Below, piece after piece: positions 6,331-14,254 of a DNA stretch of 21,371 bases. Under the pieces are notes generated by a model, which saw nothing but the letters and a program-made list of their open reading frames with translations, did no database searches and was not told the DNA's origin. Each line of letters starts with the position of its first letter. Position 1 is the stretch's first letter. The position numbers were made by a program, and so were the translations under genes. Source of the DNA: DTJG01 sp964532995. GTDB lineage: Bacteria > Ratteibacteria > UBA8468 > B48-G9 > DTJG01. Where the stretch lies: contig CAZHJN010000034.1 of NCBI GenBank assembly GCA_964532995.1, positions 1 to 21,371 of the forward strand, written 5' to 3'.

Positions 6331-8628
6331 TCATAAGTTGAAAGAACCCGCAACTGCACACTGGCCAACAGAAATACAGGCATCGTTCGGAGGTATCATT
6401 GTGTGAGAATAAACTGTAAAACCTGCTCTTTCAAGAGCTTTCCTCACATTAACCGAAAGAAAAACATTCTGAAAACTACCTCCGGACAATACCACCTCTT
6501 TAATTCCGGTTTGCTTATGCAGCAATGTGCATATTTCATAAACCATTCTGATAACCGTAAGATGAAATCTGTGAGATATCTGACCTGCTGATTTTTTTTC
6601 CTTGATATCCCTGACTATTTCCCTGATTGTAATTCTCTGGTCAATGATAAAAATATCATCGTTTTTAACAATATCAAATTTATACGGCCTGTCCGATGGA
6701 TCTTCCTGGATCACTGACTCAAGTTCAGCAGCAGCCTGTCCTTCAAAACTGATTTGCGTTCTCAAGCCACAGATACAGCTGACCGCATCGAAAAATCTAC
6801 CAAGTCCCGATGAATAAGGGCAATTTACATTTGTTTCAATCATTCTTTTTACCATCTCAATCTTTTTAACATCAATCTCCTTCAAAAACCCGAATAATCT
6901 ACTGTCATAACCCTCATCAAATGCATCCATAACAAACGAAAGTGCAATTCGCCATATCTGTTTTATTGCCAGTTCACCACCCGGAAGTTTCACAGGTCTG
7001 AGATGCGCCTTTCTTTCAAAACCAGAATAATCACACAGTAAAAACTCACCTCCCCAGAGTGTATCATCCTCACCATAACCTGTCCCATCAAAAGCAACGC
7101 CTATGACAGTTCTGTTCTCAATCTTATTTTCAACCATGCAGGAACAGATGTGAGCATGATGATGATAAACCGGAGTTCTGACAGCATCAGGAAAAAAATC
7201 CTGTGAAACCGCAAACATTGTGGAATTATATTCAGGGTGTGCATCATACGCGATAATTTCTGGCTTGATTTTCAGAATATTCAGATACCTGTCAATTGTT
7301 AAAGCATAAATATCAAAAGCATCGGGATTATCAAGGTCTCCAATATGATGGCTCATATATAAACTATTGTTCATTGCAACTGAAAATGTGTTCTTGATAT
7401 TTCCACCGCAAGCCAGAACGGGTTTTTCAAAAACAAAAGGCAGTTGAATTGATTCAGGAGAAAAACCCCTTGACCTTCTTATCATCAATGGTTTATGGTC
7501 TGGAAGAACCCTCATCACAGAATCATCGCATCCAGAAATAATTTCTCTATTATGAAAAAGAAAAAAATCCACAATATCTGAAAGCAACCTTAATGCCTGT
7601 TTGTTATCCGTACAGATTGGCTGTTCTGAATAATTTCCGCTTGTCATCACCAGCAATTCAAGCGATTGTTCGCATTCAAAAATAAGATGATGTATCCCTG
7701 AATACGGAAGCATAACACCAAGATATCTGTTTTTTGGAGCGATCTGCTCAAAGTTCTCAGGATTTTCTTTTTTCCTCAGCAGCATTATTGGTGCGCTGCC
7801 AGATGTGAGAAATTCTTTTTCTTTACGTGAGACAAAACAGTATTTTTCTATTGTTTCAAGATTCCTTGCCATAACCGCAAATGGTTTTTCTTCCCTTTTT
7901 TTTCGGTCTCTTAAAGTTTTTATCGCAAAAAGTGAAAATGCATCACAGACAAGATGAAATCCGCCGATTCCTTTTATGGCAAAAATTTTTCCATCAGCAA
8001 TCAATTCTGCTGTTTTCCTTATAGCAGCCTGATTTCTTGATATTATGCTGCCTTCAGAATCTGTAAGAAAAACAGTCGGCCCGCATTTTTCGCAACAGTT
8101 TGTTTGAGCATGAAATCTTCTATCATCAGGATTTCTGTATTCCCTGGCGCATTCAGCACACATCCTGAATTCTTCCATGGAAGTATTTTCTCTATCATAT
8201 GACAGACTCTTTATAATTGTAAAACGGGGCCCGCAATCAACACAGTTTGTAAAGGGATAAAAATATCTTCGATCCTTACTGTTCAGAATCTCTTCTGAAC
8301 ATTTCGAACAGATTGCAATGTCAGGCGGAATCTCAGGTCTCTGCCAGAACTGACCATTACTTTTGAAAATTCTGAAACCACTCTCTTTTTTCAAAGGTAT
8401 ACTTCTTATATGAATCCCTTTGATTTTTGAACTTGCCGGTGGTGATTGCCTTATATGAAGTATAAAATTGTCAATGCCTGGTTTTTCTCCCTGTGCTTCT
8501 ATTAATACTCCAGAAACAGTGTTTTTTACAAACCCGGATATGTTATGAGCGCTGGCTGTTCTGTAGACAAATGGTCTGAATCCAACACCCTGAACAATTC
8601 CGCTGATTAGAATTTCTACTCTCTTCAT
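6331..8628 (-). CDS. hypF: Carbamoyltransferase HypF
   Basis: HypF (765 residues) uses carbamoyl phosphate and ATP to carbamoylate the HypE C-terminal cysteine. Domains in order: an acylphosphatase domain (GIVQGVGFRPFVYRTA with R18, and N36 in GFVKNTVSG); two zinc fingers (C107/C110/C129/C132 and C157/C160/C178 or C179/C182); a YrdC-like domain (about 200-370, KGIGGFHLVCDA); and a Kae1/TobZ-like carbamoyltransferase domain with VYHHHAHICSCM, GVAFDGTGYGEDDTLWGG and a C-terminal LSGGSFQNVFL. All are intact and the length is typical. The ATG at 8628 overlaps the hypB stop as ATGA. Confidence 0.97.
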   Translation of the reverse strand: MKRVEILISGIVQGVGFRPFVYRTASAHNISGFVKNTVSGVLIEAQGEKPGIDNFILHIRQSPPASSKIKGIHIRSIPLKKESGFRIFKSNGQFWQRPEIPPDIAICSKCSEEILNSKDRRYFYPFTNCVDCGPRFTIIKSLSYDRENTSMEEFRMCAECAREYRNPDDRRFHAQTNCCEKCGPTVFLTDSEGSIISRNQAAIRKTAELIADGKIFAIKGIGGFHLVCDAFSLFAIKTLRDRKKREEKPFAVMARNLETIEKYCFVSRKEKEFLTSGSAPIMLLRKKENPENFEQIAPKNRYLGVMLPYSGIHHLIFECEQSLELLVMTSGNYSEQPICTDNKQALRLLSDIVDFFLFHNREIISGCDDSVMRVLPDHKPLMIRRSRGFSPESIQLPFVFEKPVLACGGNIKNTFSVAMNNSLYMSHHIGDLDNPDAFDIYALTIDRYLNILKIKPEIIAYDAHPEYNSTMFAVSQDFFPDAVRTPVYHHHAHICSCMVENKIENRTVIGVAFDGTGYGEDDTLWGGEFLLCDYSGFERKAHLRPVKLPGGELAIKQIWRIALSFVMDAFDEGYDSRLFGFLKEIDVKKIEMVKRMIETNVNCPYSSGLGRFFDAVSCICGLRTQISFEGQAAAELESVIQEDPSDRPYKFDIVKNDDIFIIDQRITIREIVRDIKEKKSAGQISHRFHLTVIRMVYEICTLLHKQTGIKEVVLSGGSFQNVFLSVNVRKALERAGFTVYSHTMIPPNDACISVGQCAVAGSFNL

Positions 8629-9287
8629 TTCTGCTGTAGTCTTCCGGTTATATAATCAACAAGATCCTTAATATTTTCTCCAGTTTTTGCTGAAAGTGAA
8701 ATAATCCTGGCTTTCTGATTAATTTTTCTGACAAAATCTATAAACTTTGCCTGGCTGAAATCCACTGCGTGAATGATGTCAATCTTATTCAGAATAACCA
8801 AATCTGAAACTGAATACATCAGTGGATACTTCACCGGTTTTTCTTCTCCCTCTGTTATGCTGGCAACAGTTATATTGCACTCAATTCCAAGTTTGAATTC
8901 AGCCGGACATACAAGATTTCCAACATTTTCCACGATGACAGCCTTCAAATTTTCAACAGGCAGGTTATCAATGCCCTTTCTGATCATCAATGCCTCAAGA
9001 TGACATGCGCCTCCTGTATTAATCTGAACAACTGGGATTCCAAACTTTTCTATCCTCTCGCTGTCAAAGGTGCCGGCTATATCACCTTCTATCACTCCAC
9101 ACGCTATATTTTCAGCAAGAAGTTCTGGTATGAGCTTTTCAATAATTGATGTTTTGCCACAACCTGGTCCACCCATAAAATTCATTGAAAATATACGGTG
9201 TTTTCTTAAAATAAGCTCGTTATCTTTTGCAATTTCATCATTTCTTGCAAGCAGATTTTCTCCGATTTGTATTTTTTTTATAGCCAT
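8625..9287 (-). CDS. hypB: Hydrogenase nickel-incorporation GTPase HypB
   Basis: HypB (220 residues) is the GTPase that, with HypA, loads nickel into the large subunit. The P-loop is GGPGCGKTS (39-47), and ENVGNLVCP and NKID are the family G-motifs. C95-H96 in TGGACHLEA form the conserved G-domain metal site at the dimer interface. The high-affinity N-terminal CxxCGC motif and any histidine-rich stretch of some homologues are absent, as in the shorter HypB forms. The ATG at 9287 follows AAGGGG at about six bases and is 14 bases after the hypA stop; the 3' end overlaps hypF (ATGA). Confidence 0.96.
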   Translation of the reverse strand: MAIKKIQIGENLLARNDEIAKDNELILRKHRIFSMNFMGGPGCGKTSIIEKLIPELLAENIACGVIEGDIAGTFDSERIEKFGIPVVQINTGGACHLEALMIRKGIDNLPVENLKAVIVENVGNLVCPAEFKLGIECNITVASITEGEEKPVKYPLMYSVSDLVILNKIDIIHAVDFSQAKFIDFVRKINQKARIISLSAKTGENIKDLVDYITGRLQQK

Positions 9288-9301
9288 CCTATCCCCTTAT
9301 C

Positions 9302-9562
9302 CTATTTGACCTCAATTTCAACATTATCAACCACATATTCTCTATCCTGTATTTTTTCACTTCTCTTTATCCTGATTCTGGCATCTTTTAGCCACGGTTC
9401 TTTTTCCGTCATTGCGGAAAAAATAAAATTAAGGTTTCCCTCGTCAAGACAGCTATAAACATTTACTGTCATTTCTACTGAAACAACCCTGATAGCATTT
9501 TCTTTTTCACAAACATTTCGCAGCAAAACTATCAGATTCTGAATGATGCTGGTTTCATGCAT
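9302..9562 (-). CDS. hypA: Short HypA without the zinc-finger domain
   Basis: HypA delivers nickel to HypB or the hydrogenase large subunit. This protein has only 86 residues, against about 113-118 in usual HypA. The N-terminal nickel domain is present: it starts MHE (H2 and E3, the nickel-binding end) and keeps an aspartate at position 40, which aligns by eye with D40 of Helicobacter HypA. The usual CxxC...CxxC zinc loop is missing, and the sequence passes from ARIRIKRSEKI directly to REYVVDNVEIEVK, which matches the strand that follows the zinc domain in normal homologues. Only two cysteines (C18, C38) exist and they form no metal motif. No frameshift is needed to explain this, since start and stop are clean and hypB follows 14 bases later. 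Nickel-chaperone identity rests on MHE, position and fold pattern. Confidence 0.85.
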   Translation of the reverse strand: MHETSIIQNLIVLLRNVCEKENAIRVVSVEMTVNVYSCLDEGNLNFIFSAMTEKEPWLKDARIRIKRSEKIQDREYVVDNVEIEVK

Positions 9563-9586
9563 AGGATAACCCCGAATATTATTTTA

Positions 9587-10090
9587 CTATTGCGGGCTGG
9601 TTTTCAAAAAATCCGATAGAAAATCCGTCAATTCATTTATCGCTTTCCTGACCGGATTGCTCAAAAACCTTTTTTTATCAATGGAAACCGGTTCAATCCC
9701 CAGAATAATTATTTTTGCGCCTGTCTCTGTTTTCAGATAGTCAGATAACAGACCCACCGGAATCCTGTGCGTTGATACATCCATATCTTTTATATCTTTC
9801 TCAGAAACCAAAAATATTGATCCTGGTTTTTTTCCTGAAACACAGATATCAATTATCAGAATATGTGTCGGTTTTTCGTTCTTTACAATGGAGGTAAAAT
9901 TTTCAGGTGAATCATAACAGTTTATCACAGCCACATTTTTGATATTGCTTTCGTTAACAGATTCTGAAAGATTTTTTCCAATTTCAGGACCCGCACCATC
10001 ATCCGCGGCATACTGGTTTCCGATGCACATAATAACAAGTTTACAGAACCCCTTAAGATTCAGATCAAGCTGCTTTTTCCAGAAACACAT
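9587..10090 (-). CDS. HycI-type [NiFe] hydrogenase maturation endopeptidase
   Basis: A 167-residue protease of the HycI/HybD family (M52) that trims the C-terminal tail of the large subunit after nickel insertion. The nickel-sensing residues align with those of E. coli HycI: D31 in IGNQYAADDGAGPE, D81 in ILIIDICVSG and H108 in STHRIP. The segment IIILGIEPVSIDKKRFLSNPVRKAI is also HycI-like, which fits a group 4 hydrogenase substrate. The ATG at 10090 has no obvious ribosome-binding site, but homologues have a similar lead-in before the glycine-rich loop; a start a little further inside cannot be excluded. It lies 21 bases after the NuoI-like gene and 24 bases before hypA. Confidence 0.92.
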   Translation of the reverse strand: MCFWKKQLDLNLKGFCKLVIMCIGNQYAADDGAGPEIGKNLSESVNESNIKNVAVINCYDSPENFTSIVKNEKPTHILIIDICVSGKKPGSIFLVSEKDIKDMDVSTHRIPVGLLSDYLKTETGAKIIILGIEPVSIDKKRFLSNPVRKAINELTDFLSDFLKTSPQ

Positions 10091-10111
10091 ATTCGGAATG
10101 AATGTTAAAAG

Positions 10112-10513
10112 CTATTTCTCTGCTGTTTGCTGAGCGGTTTTTTTTGGTCTCGTATAAATGTATTCGGCCTTCAGCTTCCAGCGGCTATCTGTGGCTATTT
10201 CGTACTCTGTGTTCATAAAAAGCGCCTTCGTCGGGCAGGATTCAACACATTGAGCGCAGTGGATACACCTATCGTTATGAATTGTCATCTTATATTTTTT
10301 CTCTTCTTCTGAGATCGTTTCACTCTCAATCGCAAAAGCCGGACAATCCCTCACGCATGCCCTGCACACAATACACAATTCTGGCTTCAAGACAGGAGTG
10401 CCCCTGAAATCCTCCGGCAGATTCAGTTTTTCAAAAGGATAACTGACAGTCGCAGGCTTTTTGAAAAGATGTCTCAATAACTCAGGTACAAATGATCCAG
10501 GTTTCAATTTCAT
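10112..10513 (-). CDS. NuoI-like 2[4Fe-4S] ferredoxin subunit of the hydrogenase
   Basis: A 133-residue electron-transfer subunit with two complete CxxCxxCxxxCP motifs: C47/C50/C53/C57 (CIVCRACVRDCP) and C83/C86/C89/C93 (CIHCAQCVESCP). It corresponds to NuoI of complex I and to the ferredoxin-like subunits of group 4 hydrogenases, passing electrons from an external donor, most likely ferredoxin, to the cluster of the NuoB-like subunit. The frame is open to 10582, but the ATG at 10513 overlaps the nuoH-like stop as ATGA, is preceded by AAAGGG, and gives a normal N-terminus (MKLKPGSFVPELLRHLFKKP). The positively charged tail after residue 110 is not conserved as far as I can tell. Confidence 0.93.
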   Translation of the reverse strand: MKLKPGSFVPELLRHLFKKPATVSYPFEKLNLPEDFRGTPVLKPELCIVCRACVRDCPAFAIESETISEEEKKYKMTIHNDRCIHCAQCVESCPTKALFMNTEYEIATDSRWKLKAEYIYTRPKKTAQQTAEK

Positions 10514-11481
10514 TGTATAATCCCTTTCACGATAATACTTATCAGAAGCTGCAAAACCGCAAGAGGTGTCAGATATTTCCATGCAAAACCAACCATCTGG
10601 TCCACCCTTATTCTCGAAAAAGTCGCCCTGATAAGAGAAAGAATTGAAATAACGATCAACGTCTTCAGAACAAACTTAAAAAATGAAGCAAAAATCCCAT
10701 TTGAAAACCCAGCCATAAAAACAGTTGCTATTAAGCCGCTGCCAACAACAAGTTCAATATCCGTCATCAGTCTGAAGAATGCAAACTTTTTCCCGGAATA
10801 TTCCGTAAATGTTCCGCCTACTATTTCTGTTTCAGCATGTGGAATATCAAATGGAGTTCTTTCAAGCTTTGCCTGAAGCGAAATGACAGCGACAAAAAAA
10901 CCAATCACCTGAAAAAACAAAAGAAAAGGAAATTTCTGATAGAAGTCAGCTATCTCTGCAAGACGCCAGGAATCAGCAACGACCGCAGGACTTAAAACAG
11001 CAAGAAACAGAGGCACCTCATAACCAAAAAGCATTGTGAGGACTCTGACTCCACCTATGGTCGAAAAAAAGTTTGTTGAGTGCCATCCGGCAAGAAAGAA
11101 AATCAGTGTGGGCAAACTTAATAGATACAGAACCACGATAATATCTCCCTGAAATGAATTAAATCCAGAGCGGGTCAGTTCAAAATTCCACAGGGGAAGA
11201 TAAAGCCCGGCTGTTATCACAGTTGCCAGACCGATAACCGGCAGAGAGGAAAAAATAATCCTATCCGCCTTTTCAGGAACTATGTCCTCCTTGAACAGCA
11301 GTTTGAAAAAATCAGCGACCGGTTGCAGAATCCCAGCCCTTCCGGTATATGCAGGACCTATTCTGTTTTGCAATCGAGCATAGAGCTTTCTGTCAAACCA
11401 TTCACAGAAAGTTGAATAAACAAACAAAAATATCACGCCGGGATAAACGAACAAATAGAAAAGCGTTTCTAAAATGGCCAT
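10510..11481 (-). CDS. NuoH-like membrane anchor subunit
   Basis: A 323-residue membrane protein with about eight helices, equivalent to NuoH/HycD/MbhM, which joins the hydrogenase module to the ion-pumping arm. Signature segments: NRIGPAYTGRAGILQP followed by VADFFKLLFKEDIVPEKAD in the first loop, and ERTPFDIPHAETEIVGG with FTEYSGKKFAFF in the acidic loop that lies near the quinone cavity in complex I and near the NiFe module in group 4 enzymes. The ATG at 11481 overlaps the 3' end of the large-subunit gene by 13 bases. The gene ends in ATGA with the NuoI-like gene. Confidence 0.95.
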   Translation of the reverse strand: MAILETLFYLFVYPGVIFLFVYSTFCEWFDRKLYARLQNRIGPAYTGRAGILQPVADFFKLLFKEDIVPEKADRIIFSSLPVIGLATVITAGLYLPLWNFELTRSGFNSFQGDIIVVLYLLSLPTLIFFLAGWHSTNFFSTIGGVRVLTMLFGYEVPLFLAVLSPAVVADSWRLAEIADFYQKFPFLLFFQVIGFFVAVISLQAKLERTPFDIPHAETEIVGGTFTEYSGKKFAFFRLMTDIELVVGSGLIATVFMAGFSNGIFASFFKFVLKTLIVISILSLIRATFSRIRVDQMVGFAWKYLTPLAVLQLLISIIVKGIIQ

Positions 11482-12662
11482 ACTGCATCCCTTTTAATTT
11501 CTTTGTTGGTATATCTTTTCTTAATATCAGACATTCTCAGAATCTCACTGCTTCCTTTTCTTTTATCAATAATCTCAACAAACCTTTCCGCGCAGCATAT
11601 ACATGGATCGATTGCCGCAAAAATCAACGGGATATCCGCAATAAAACAGTTTTTCAGCATTTCTATGGTTGCGGGATAATTTGCAAGCGTTGGAGCCCTG
11701 ACCTTCAATCTTTCAGGTTTATCAGTTCCATTGCTCTTTATATAATGGATATTCTCTCCTCTTGGAGCCTCATACCTGCTGACAACTTCTCCTTCCTTAA
11801 CTTTTCTTGGCGCTTTAACCTTTATCTCACCGTCAGGAAGATTTCTGATTATGTACTCAATAATTTTGATGGATTCAATTACTTCTTTCACCCTTACAAC
11901 CACCTTTCCAAGCACATCGCAGGTATCGGCAGTGCAGATTTCAAATGGAATCTCACTGTATGCAGCATAGGGATCATCCTTCCTTATATCAGAAGCAACA
12001 CCTGATGCTCTTAACGTTGGCCCGACAGCGCAGAGAGACATAGTTTTTTCCTTTGAGAGGACACCAACACCCGCAATCCTTGCAACAAAAGTGGGTTCTG
12101 TTGTGCCAAGGTTCGTATAATACTCTATTCTTTTTTTCAAAAATTGAATACCTTCAAGGATTCTTTCCTTCTGCGCGATATTAATATCCCTTCTAACCCC
12201 GCCTATTGTGTTTATCGCATAATGAACTCTGTTTCCCGAAATAGTCTCAAGAAGATCCATCACAACCTCTCTATCCCGCCAGGTATACATAAAAAGCGAA
12301 TCAAAACCCGCTTCATGTGCGGCAACCCCAAGCCAGAGACAGTGGCTGTGTATCCTTTCGAGTTCGCAGACAAGGGCCCTCAGATAAAGACCGCGTCTGG
12401 GGACCTCAAGTTCGCATAAAGTCTCGACCCCCTGCACATAACAGGTTGTATGCGAATGCGAGCATATACCGCATATTCGCTCCATCAGATAGATATTCTG
12501 GATAAATGTTTTGCTTTCTGCAAGTTTTTCTATTCCACGATGATTATATCCAAGTTTAATATCAGCATCTTTGATAAGTTCACCTTCTATCGTCATCCTC
12601 AAACTTATGGGCTCTTTCAACGCAGGATGCTGCGGACCTATTGGTATCTTTATCCTTCTCAT
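11469..12662 (-). CDS. Group 4 [NiFe] hydrogenase large subunit (NuoD-like)
   Basis: The 397-residue catalytic subunit. The four nickel-ligand cysteines are present: C64 and C67 in ERICGICSHSHT, and C354 and C357 in DPCICCAER. Complex I NuoD proteins have lost these. The N-terminal loop reads GPQHPALKEP in place of the complex I GP-HP...HGV, so the quinone-binding histidine is absent. Together these show a true hydrogenase, not a quinone reductase. A tail of 37 residues follows R360; by analogy with HycE it would be removed by the HycI-type protease encoded downstream. C356 is an extra cysteine inside the CxxC. The ATG at 12662 has AGGAG at about eight bases and overlaps the NuoC-like stop (ATGA). 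The subgroup within group 4 cannot be fixed by eye. Confidence 0.96.
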   Translation of the reverse strand: MRRIKIPIGPQHPALKEPISLRMTIEGELIKDADIKLGYNHRGIEKLAESKTFIQNIYLMERICGICSHSHTTCYVQGVETLCELEVPRRGLYLRALVCELERIHSHCLWLGVAAHEAGFDSLFMYTWRDREVVMDLLETISGNRVHYAINTIGGVRRDINIAQKERILEGIQFLKKRIEYYTNLGTTEPTFVARIAGVGVLSKEKTMSLCAVGPTLRASGVASDIRKDDPYAAYSEIPFEICTADTCDVLGKVVVRVKEVIESIKIIEYIIRNLPDGEIKVKAPRKVKEGEVVSRYEAPRGENIHYIKSNGTDKPERLKVRAPTLANYPATIEMLKNCFIADIPLIFAAIDPCICCAERFVEIIDKRKGSSEILRMSDIKKRYTNKEIKRDAVWPF

Positions 12663-13132
12663 TGCTTTTCTCCTGGAATTTTTTCCTCCGGAGATTTATA
12701 GCTCCAATCTTTTCGCAGAGGATAATTTCCTTGCTGCCAGTCATCAGGCAAAACAAGCGGTCTTGGATCCGGAATATTAATAACCTTTATTCCAAGCATA
12801 TCCTGCAACTCCCTTTCATAAAGAATAGCGCCCGGGATTACTTCGCAGACGGATTGTATCTCCGGATTTTCCCTGCTTACGGAAACTCTCACGGTTAAAG
12901 AGGTTTGATTATTTGCAAGATGGTATAATATCTCGAAATCCTTTGTTCTGTCAACACCTGAAATGGTTGAAATATGATAAAAGCCTAAATCATTTTTTAA
13001 TATCCTGATTGTTTCAAGCAAATTTTCAGGGGAAACAATCAGAAAAATTCTCCTGGATCTCTGAAGTGTTATCTCAACAACTTTTTCACCCAGAAGCTCT
13101 TTTATTCTGTCAATAATGGTATTCTCATTCAC
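12659..13132 (-). CDS. NuoC-like 30-kDa subunit
   Basis: A 157-residue subunit of the NuoC/HycE-N/MbhK type (PF00329) that braces the large and small subunits in the peripheral arm. The conserved block is visible: GAILYERELQDMLGI (about 104-118), a PDPRPLVLPDDW segment and PLRKDW. It has no cofactor motif. The start is a GTG at 13132 that overlaps the NuoB-like stop as GTGA and follows GGAG at eight bases. NuoC and NuoD are separate here, unlike in E. coli complex I and HycE, where they are fused. Confidence 0.93.
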   Translation of the reverse strand: MNENTIIDRIKELLGEKVVEITLQRSRRIFLIVSPENLLETIRILKNDLGFYHISTISGVDRTKDFEILYHLANNQTSLTVRVSVSRENPEIQSVCEVIPGAILYERELQDMLGIKVINIPDPRPLVLPDDWQQGNYPLRKDWSYKSPEEKIPGEKQ

Positions 13133-13560
13133 TTTGAGTTCTCCAGTTTTTTAAGCAGTTTAACAATTCCATCTATAATCGCATCAGGTCTTGGCGGACA
13201 ACCGGGAACATATATATCAACAGGAATAACCTGATCTATTCCGCCGAGAACATTATATGCTCCTCTGTAAACGCATCCGCTCATTGCGCAGGCACCAACA
13301 GCAACAACAAACTTTGGATCCGGGGTCTGTTCATACAATCTTATGATTCTATCCTTCATCTGTCTTGTTGCTGGTCCGGTACACACAATCACATCAGCGT
13401 GCCTGGGACTTGCCTTCAGCAAAATCCCAAACCTTTCAACATCAAATCTTGGTGTAAGAGCATCAACAATCTCGATATCACATGCGTTACAGGCCCCTGT
13501 ATTCAGATGCAGTATCCAGGGAGACCTGATCCTTGACCACTTTATCAATTTTTCAATCAC
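13129..13560 (-). CDS. NuoB-like [4Fe-4S] hydrogenase small subunit
   Basis: A 143-residue small subunit that carries the proximal [4Fe-4S] cluster next to the NiFe site. With the start chosen here the ligands are C24 and C27 (TGACNACDIE), C91 (VGACAMSGC) and C121 (PGCPPRP). The CxxC at the first pair is the group 4 hydrogenase form; complex I NuoB has adjacent cysteines. An ATG at 13605 gives 15 more residues but would overlap the preceding gene by 53 bases and has no ribosome-binding site. The GTG at 13560 has GAGG seven bases upstream, overlaps the NuoA-like stop by eight bases and begins IEKLIKWSRIRSPWILH, like homologues. I prefer the GTG. Confidence 0.93.
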   Translation of the reverse strand: MIEKLIKWSRIRSPWILHLNTGACNACDIEIVDALTPRFDVERFGILLKASPRHADVIVCTGPATRQMKDRIIRLYEQTPDPKFVVAVGACAMSGCVYRGAYNVLGGIDQVIPVDIYVPGCPPRPDAIIDGIVKLLKKLENSK

Positions 13561-13933
13561 CTGTTTCCCTCGTGTTTGAAAATTGTTCAGAATCTTTTTC
13601 GTCATAGAACATCATGCCAGTAACACACAGAAAGATTGCAGCAAGATAAAAAATTCCAAAATAAACTGCTGGAGATACAGCCGGCAGTGTCGCTATTACA
13701 AGAGCTGTTACATGCATAATGGTAAAAAACAAGCCAAATATGAAAAACAGGTTATAACCGAACTGGAACTTAAAGCCGGGAATATTTTCTCCGCAAGCAT
13801 AGGTTGACAGTTTCTCCCTGCTTTTCCGTACAGAAGGTGAAAATTTTCCTGCAACCAGATAGAAAACTGTAAGCACAATCAACACAACCGTAAAAGCGAC
13901 CGGTGGCGAAAGTAAAACACTGATTTTTTCCAT
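13553..13933 (-). CDS. NuoA-like membrane subunit
   Basis: A 126-residue protein with three predicted helices, matching NuoA/ND3 (PF00507). The loop after helix 1 has the family motif as STYACGENIPGFKFQFGYNLFFIFGLFF, with C47 at the position of the ND3 loop cysteine (YxCG). Helix 2 has the phenylalanine-rich start and helix 3 is at about residues 85-110. A NuoA homologue is standard in complex I and Fpo-type complexes, but is not part of the Hyc, Ech or Mbh hydrogenases as I know them. The ATG at 13933 is preceded by AAGGG and lies three bases after the NuoK-like stop. Confidence 0.88.
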   Translation of the reverse strand: MEKISVLLSPPVAFTVVLIVLTVFYLVAGKFSPSVRKSREKLSTYACGENIPGFKFQFGYNLFFIFGLFFTIMHVTALVIATLPAVSPAVYFGIFYLAAIFLCVTGMMFYDEKDSEQFSNTRETGD

Positions 13934-13936
13934 GCA

Positions 13937-14254
13937 TCAACCCTTTAATTTTGAAAAAGTCCTGATATCAATGCTGTCTGACTGTTTGTATGCTTTTATA
14001 ACAAGACTCAGACCAGCAGCCATTACGCACACCTCTATAACGATGATGGTAATCACAAGGGCCTGCGCAACAAGTATGTTATCCGGATAACCCCCGGAAA
14101 TAATCAGAAGCGCTATTCCTTTTGAAATAATTTCAAGACCTATCAGAATTCTTATCATGTTTCTGCGCGCAAAAATACAATAAAAACCTATAAATATCAG
14201 AACAGCGAACGAATATGCATAAATCAAACCACCTGCCAGAGAATTATTTACCAT
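13937..14254 (-). CDS. NuoK/MrpC-like membrane subunit
   Basis: A 105-residue subunit with three helices, of the NuoK/MnhC family (PF00420). Both membrane glutamates used for proton transfer in NuoK are present: E41 in RILIGLEIISKG and E74 in TIIVIEVCVMAAG. The frame opens further upstream at 14299, but the ATG at 14254 is directly preceded by a GGAGG-type site inside the end of the NuoJ-like gene and gives a standard N-terminus. It overlaps the NuoJ-like stop by 11 bases. Confidence 0.92.
   Translation of the reverse strand: MVNNSLAGGLIYAYSFAVLIFIGFYCIFARRNMIRILIGLEIISKGIALLIISGGYPDNILVAQALVITIIVIEVCVMAAGLSLVIKAYKQSDSIDIRTFSKLKG

Noticed and set aside
9302..9562. Frameshift as the cause of the short HypA
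   Set aside because: The C-terminal strand of normal HypA is present in the same frame right after the gap, and the gene ends in a clean stop, so a frameshift is not needed.
11349..12005. A 218-codon plus-strand frame opposite the NuoD- and NuoH-like genes
   Set aside because: It overlaps genes with clear motifs on the other strand, and its translation shows no domain.
11469..12662. A complex I or Ehr-type complex without hydrogenase activity
   Set aside because: All four nickel-ligand cysteines, a HycI-type protease and the complete hyp set are present, and the quinone-site histidine is absent.
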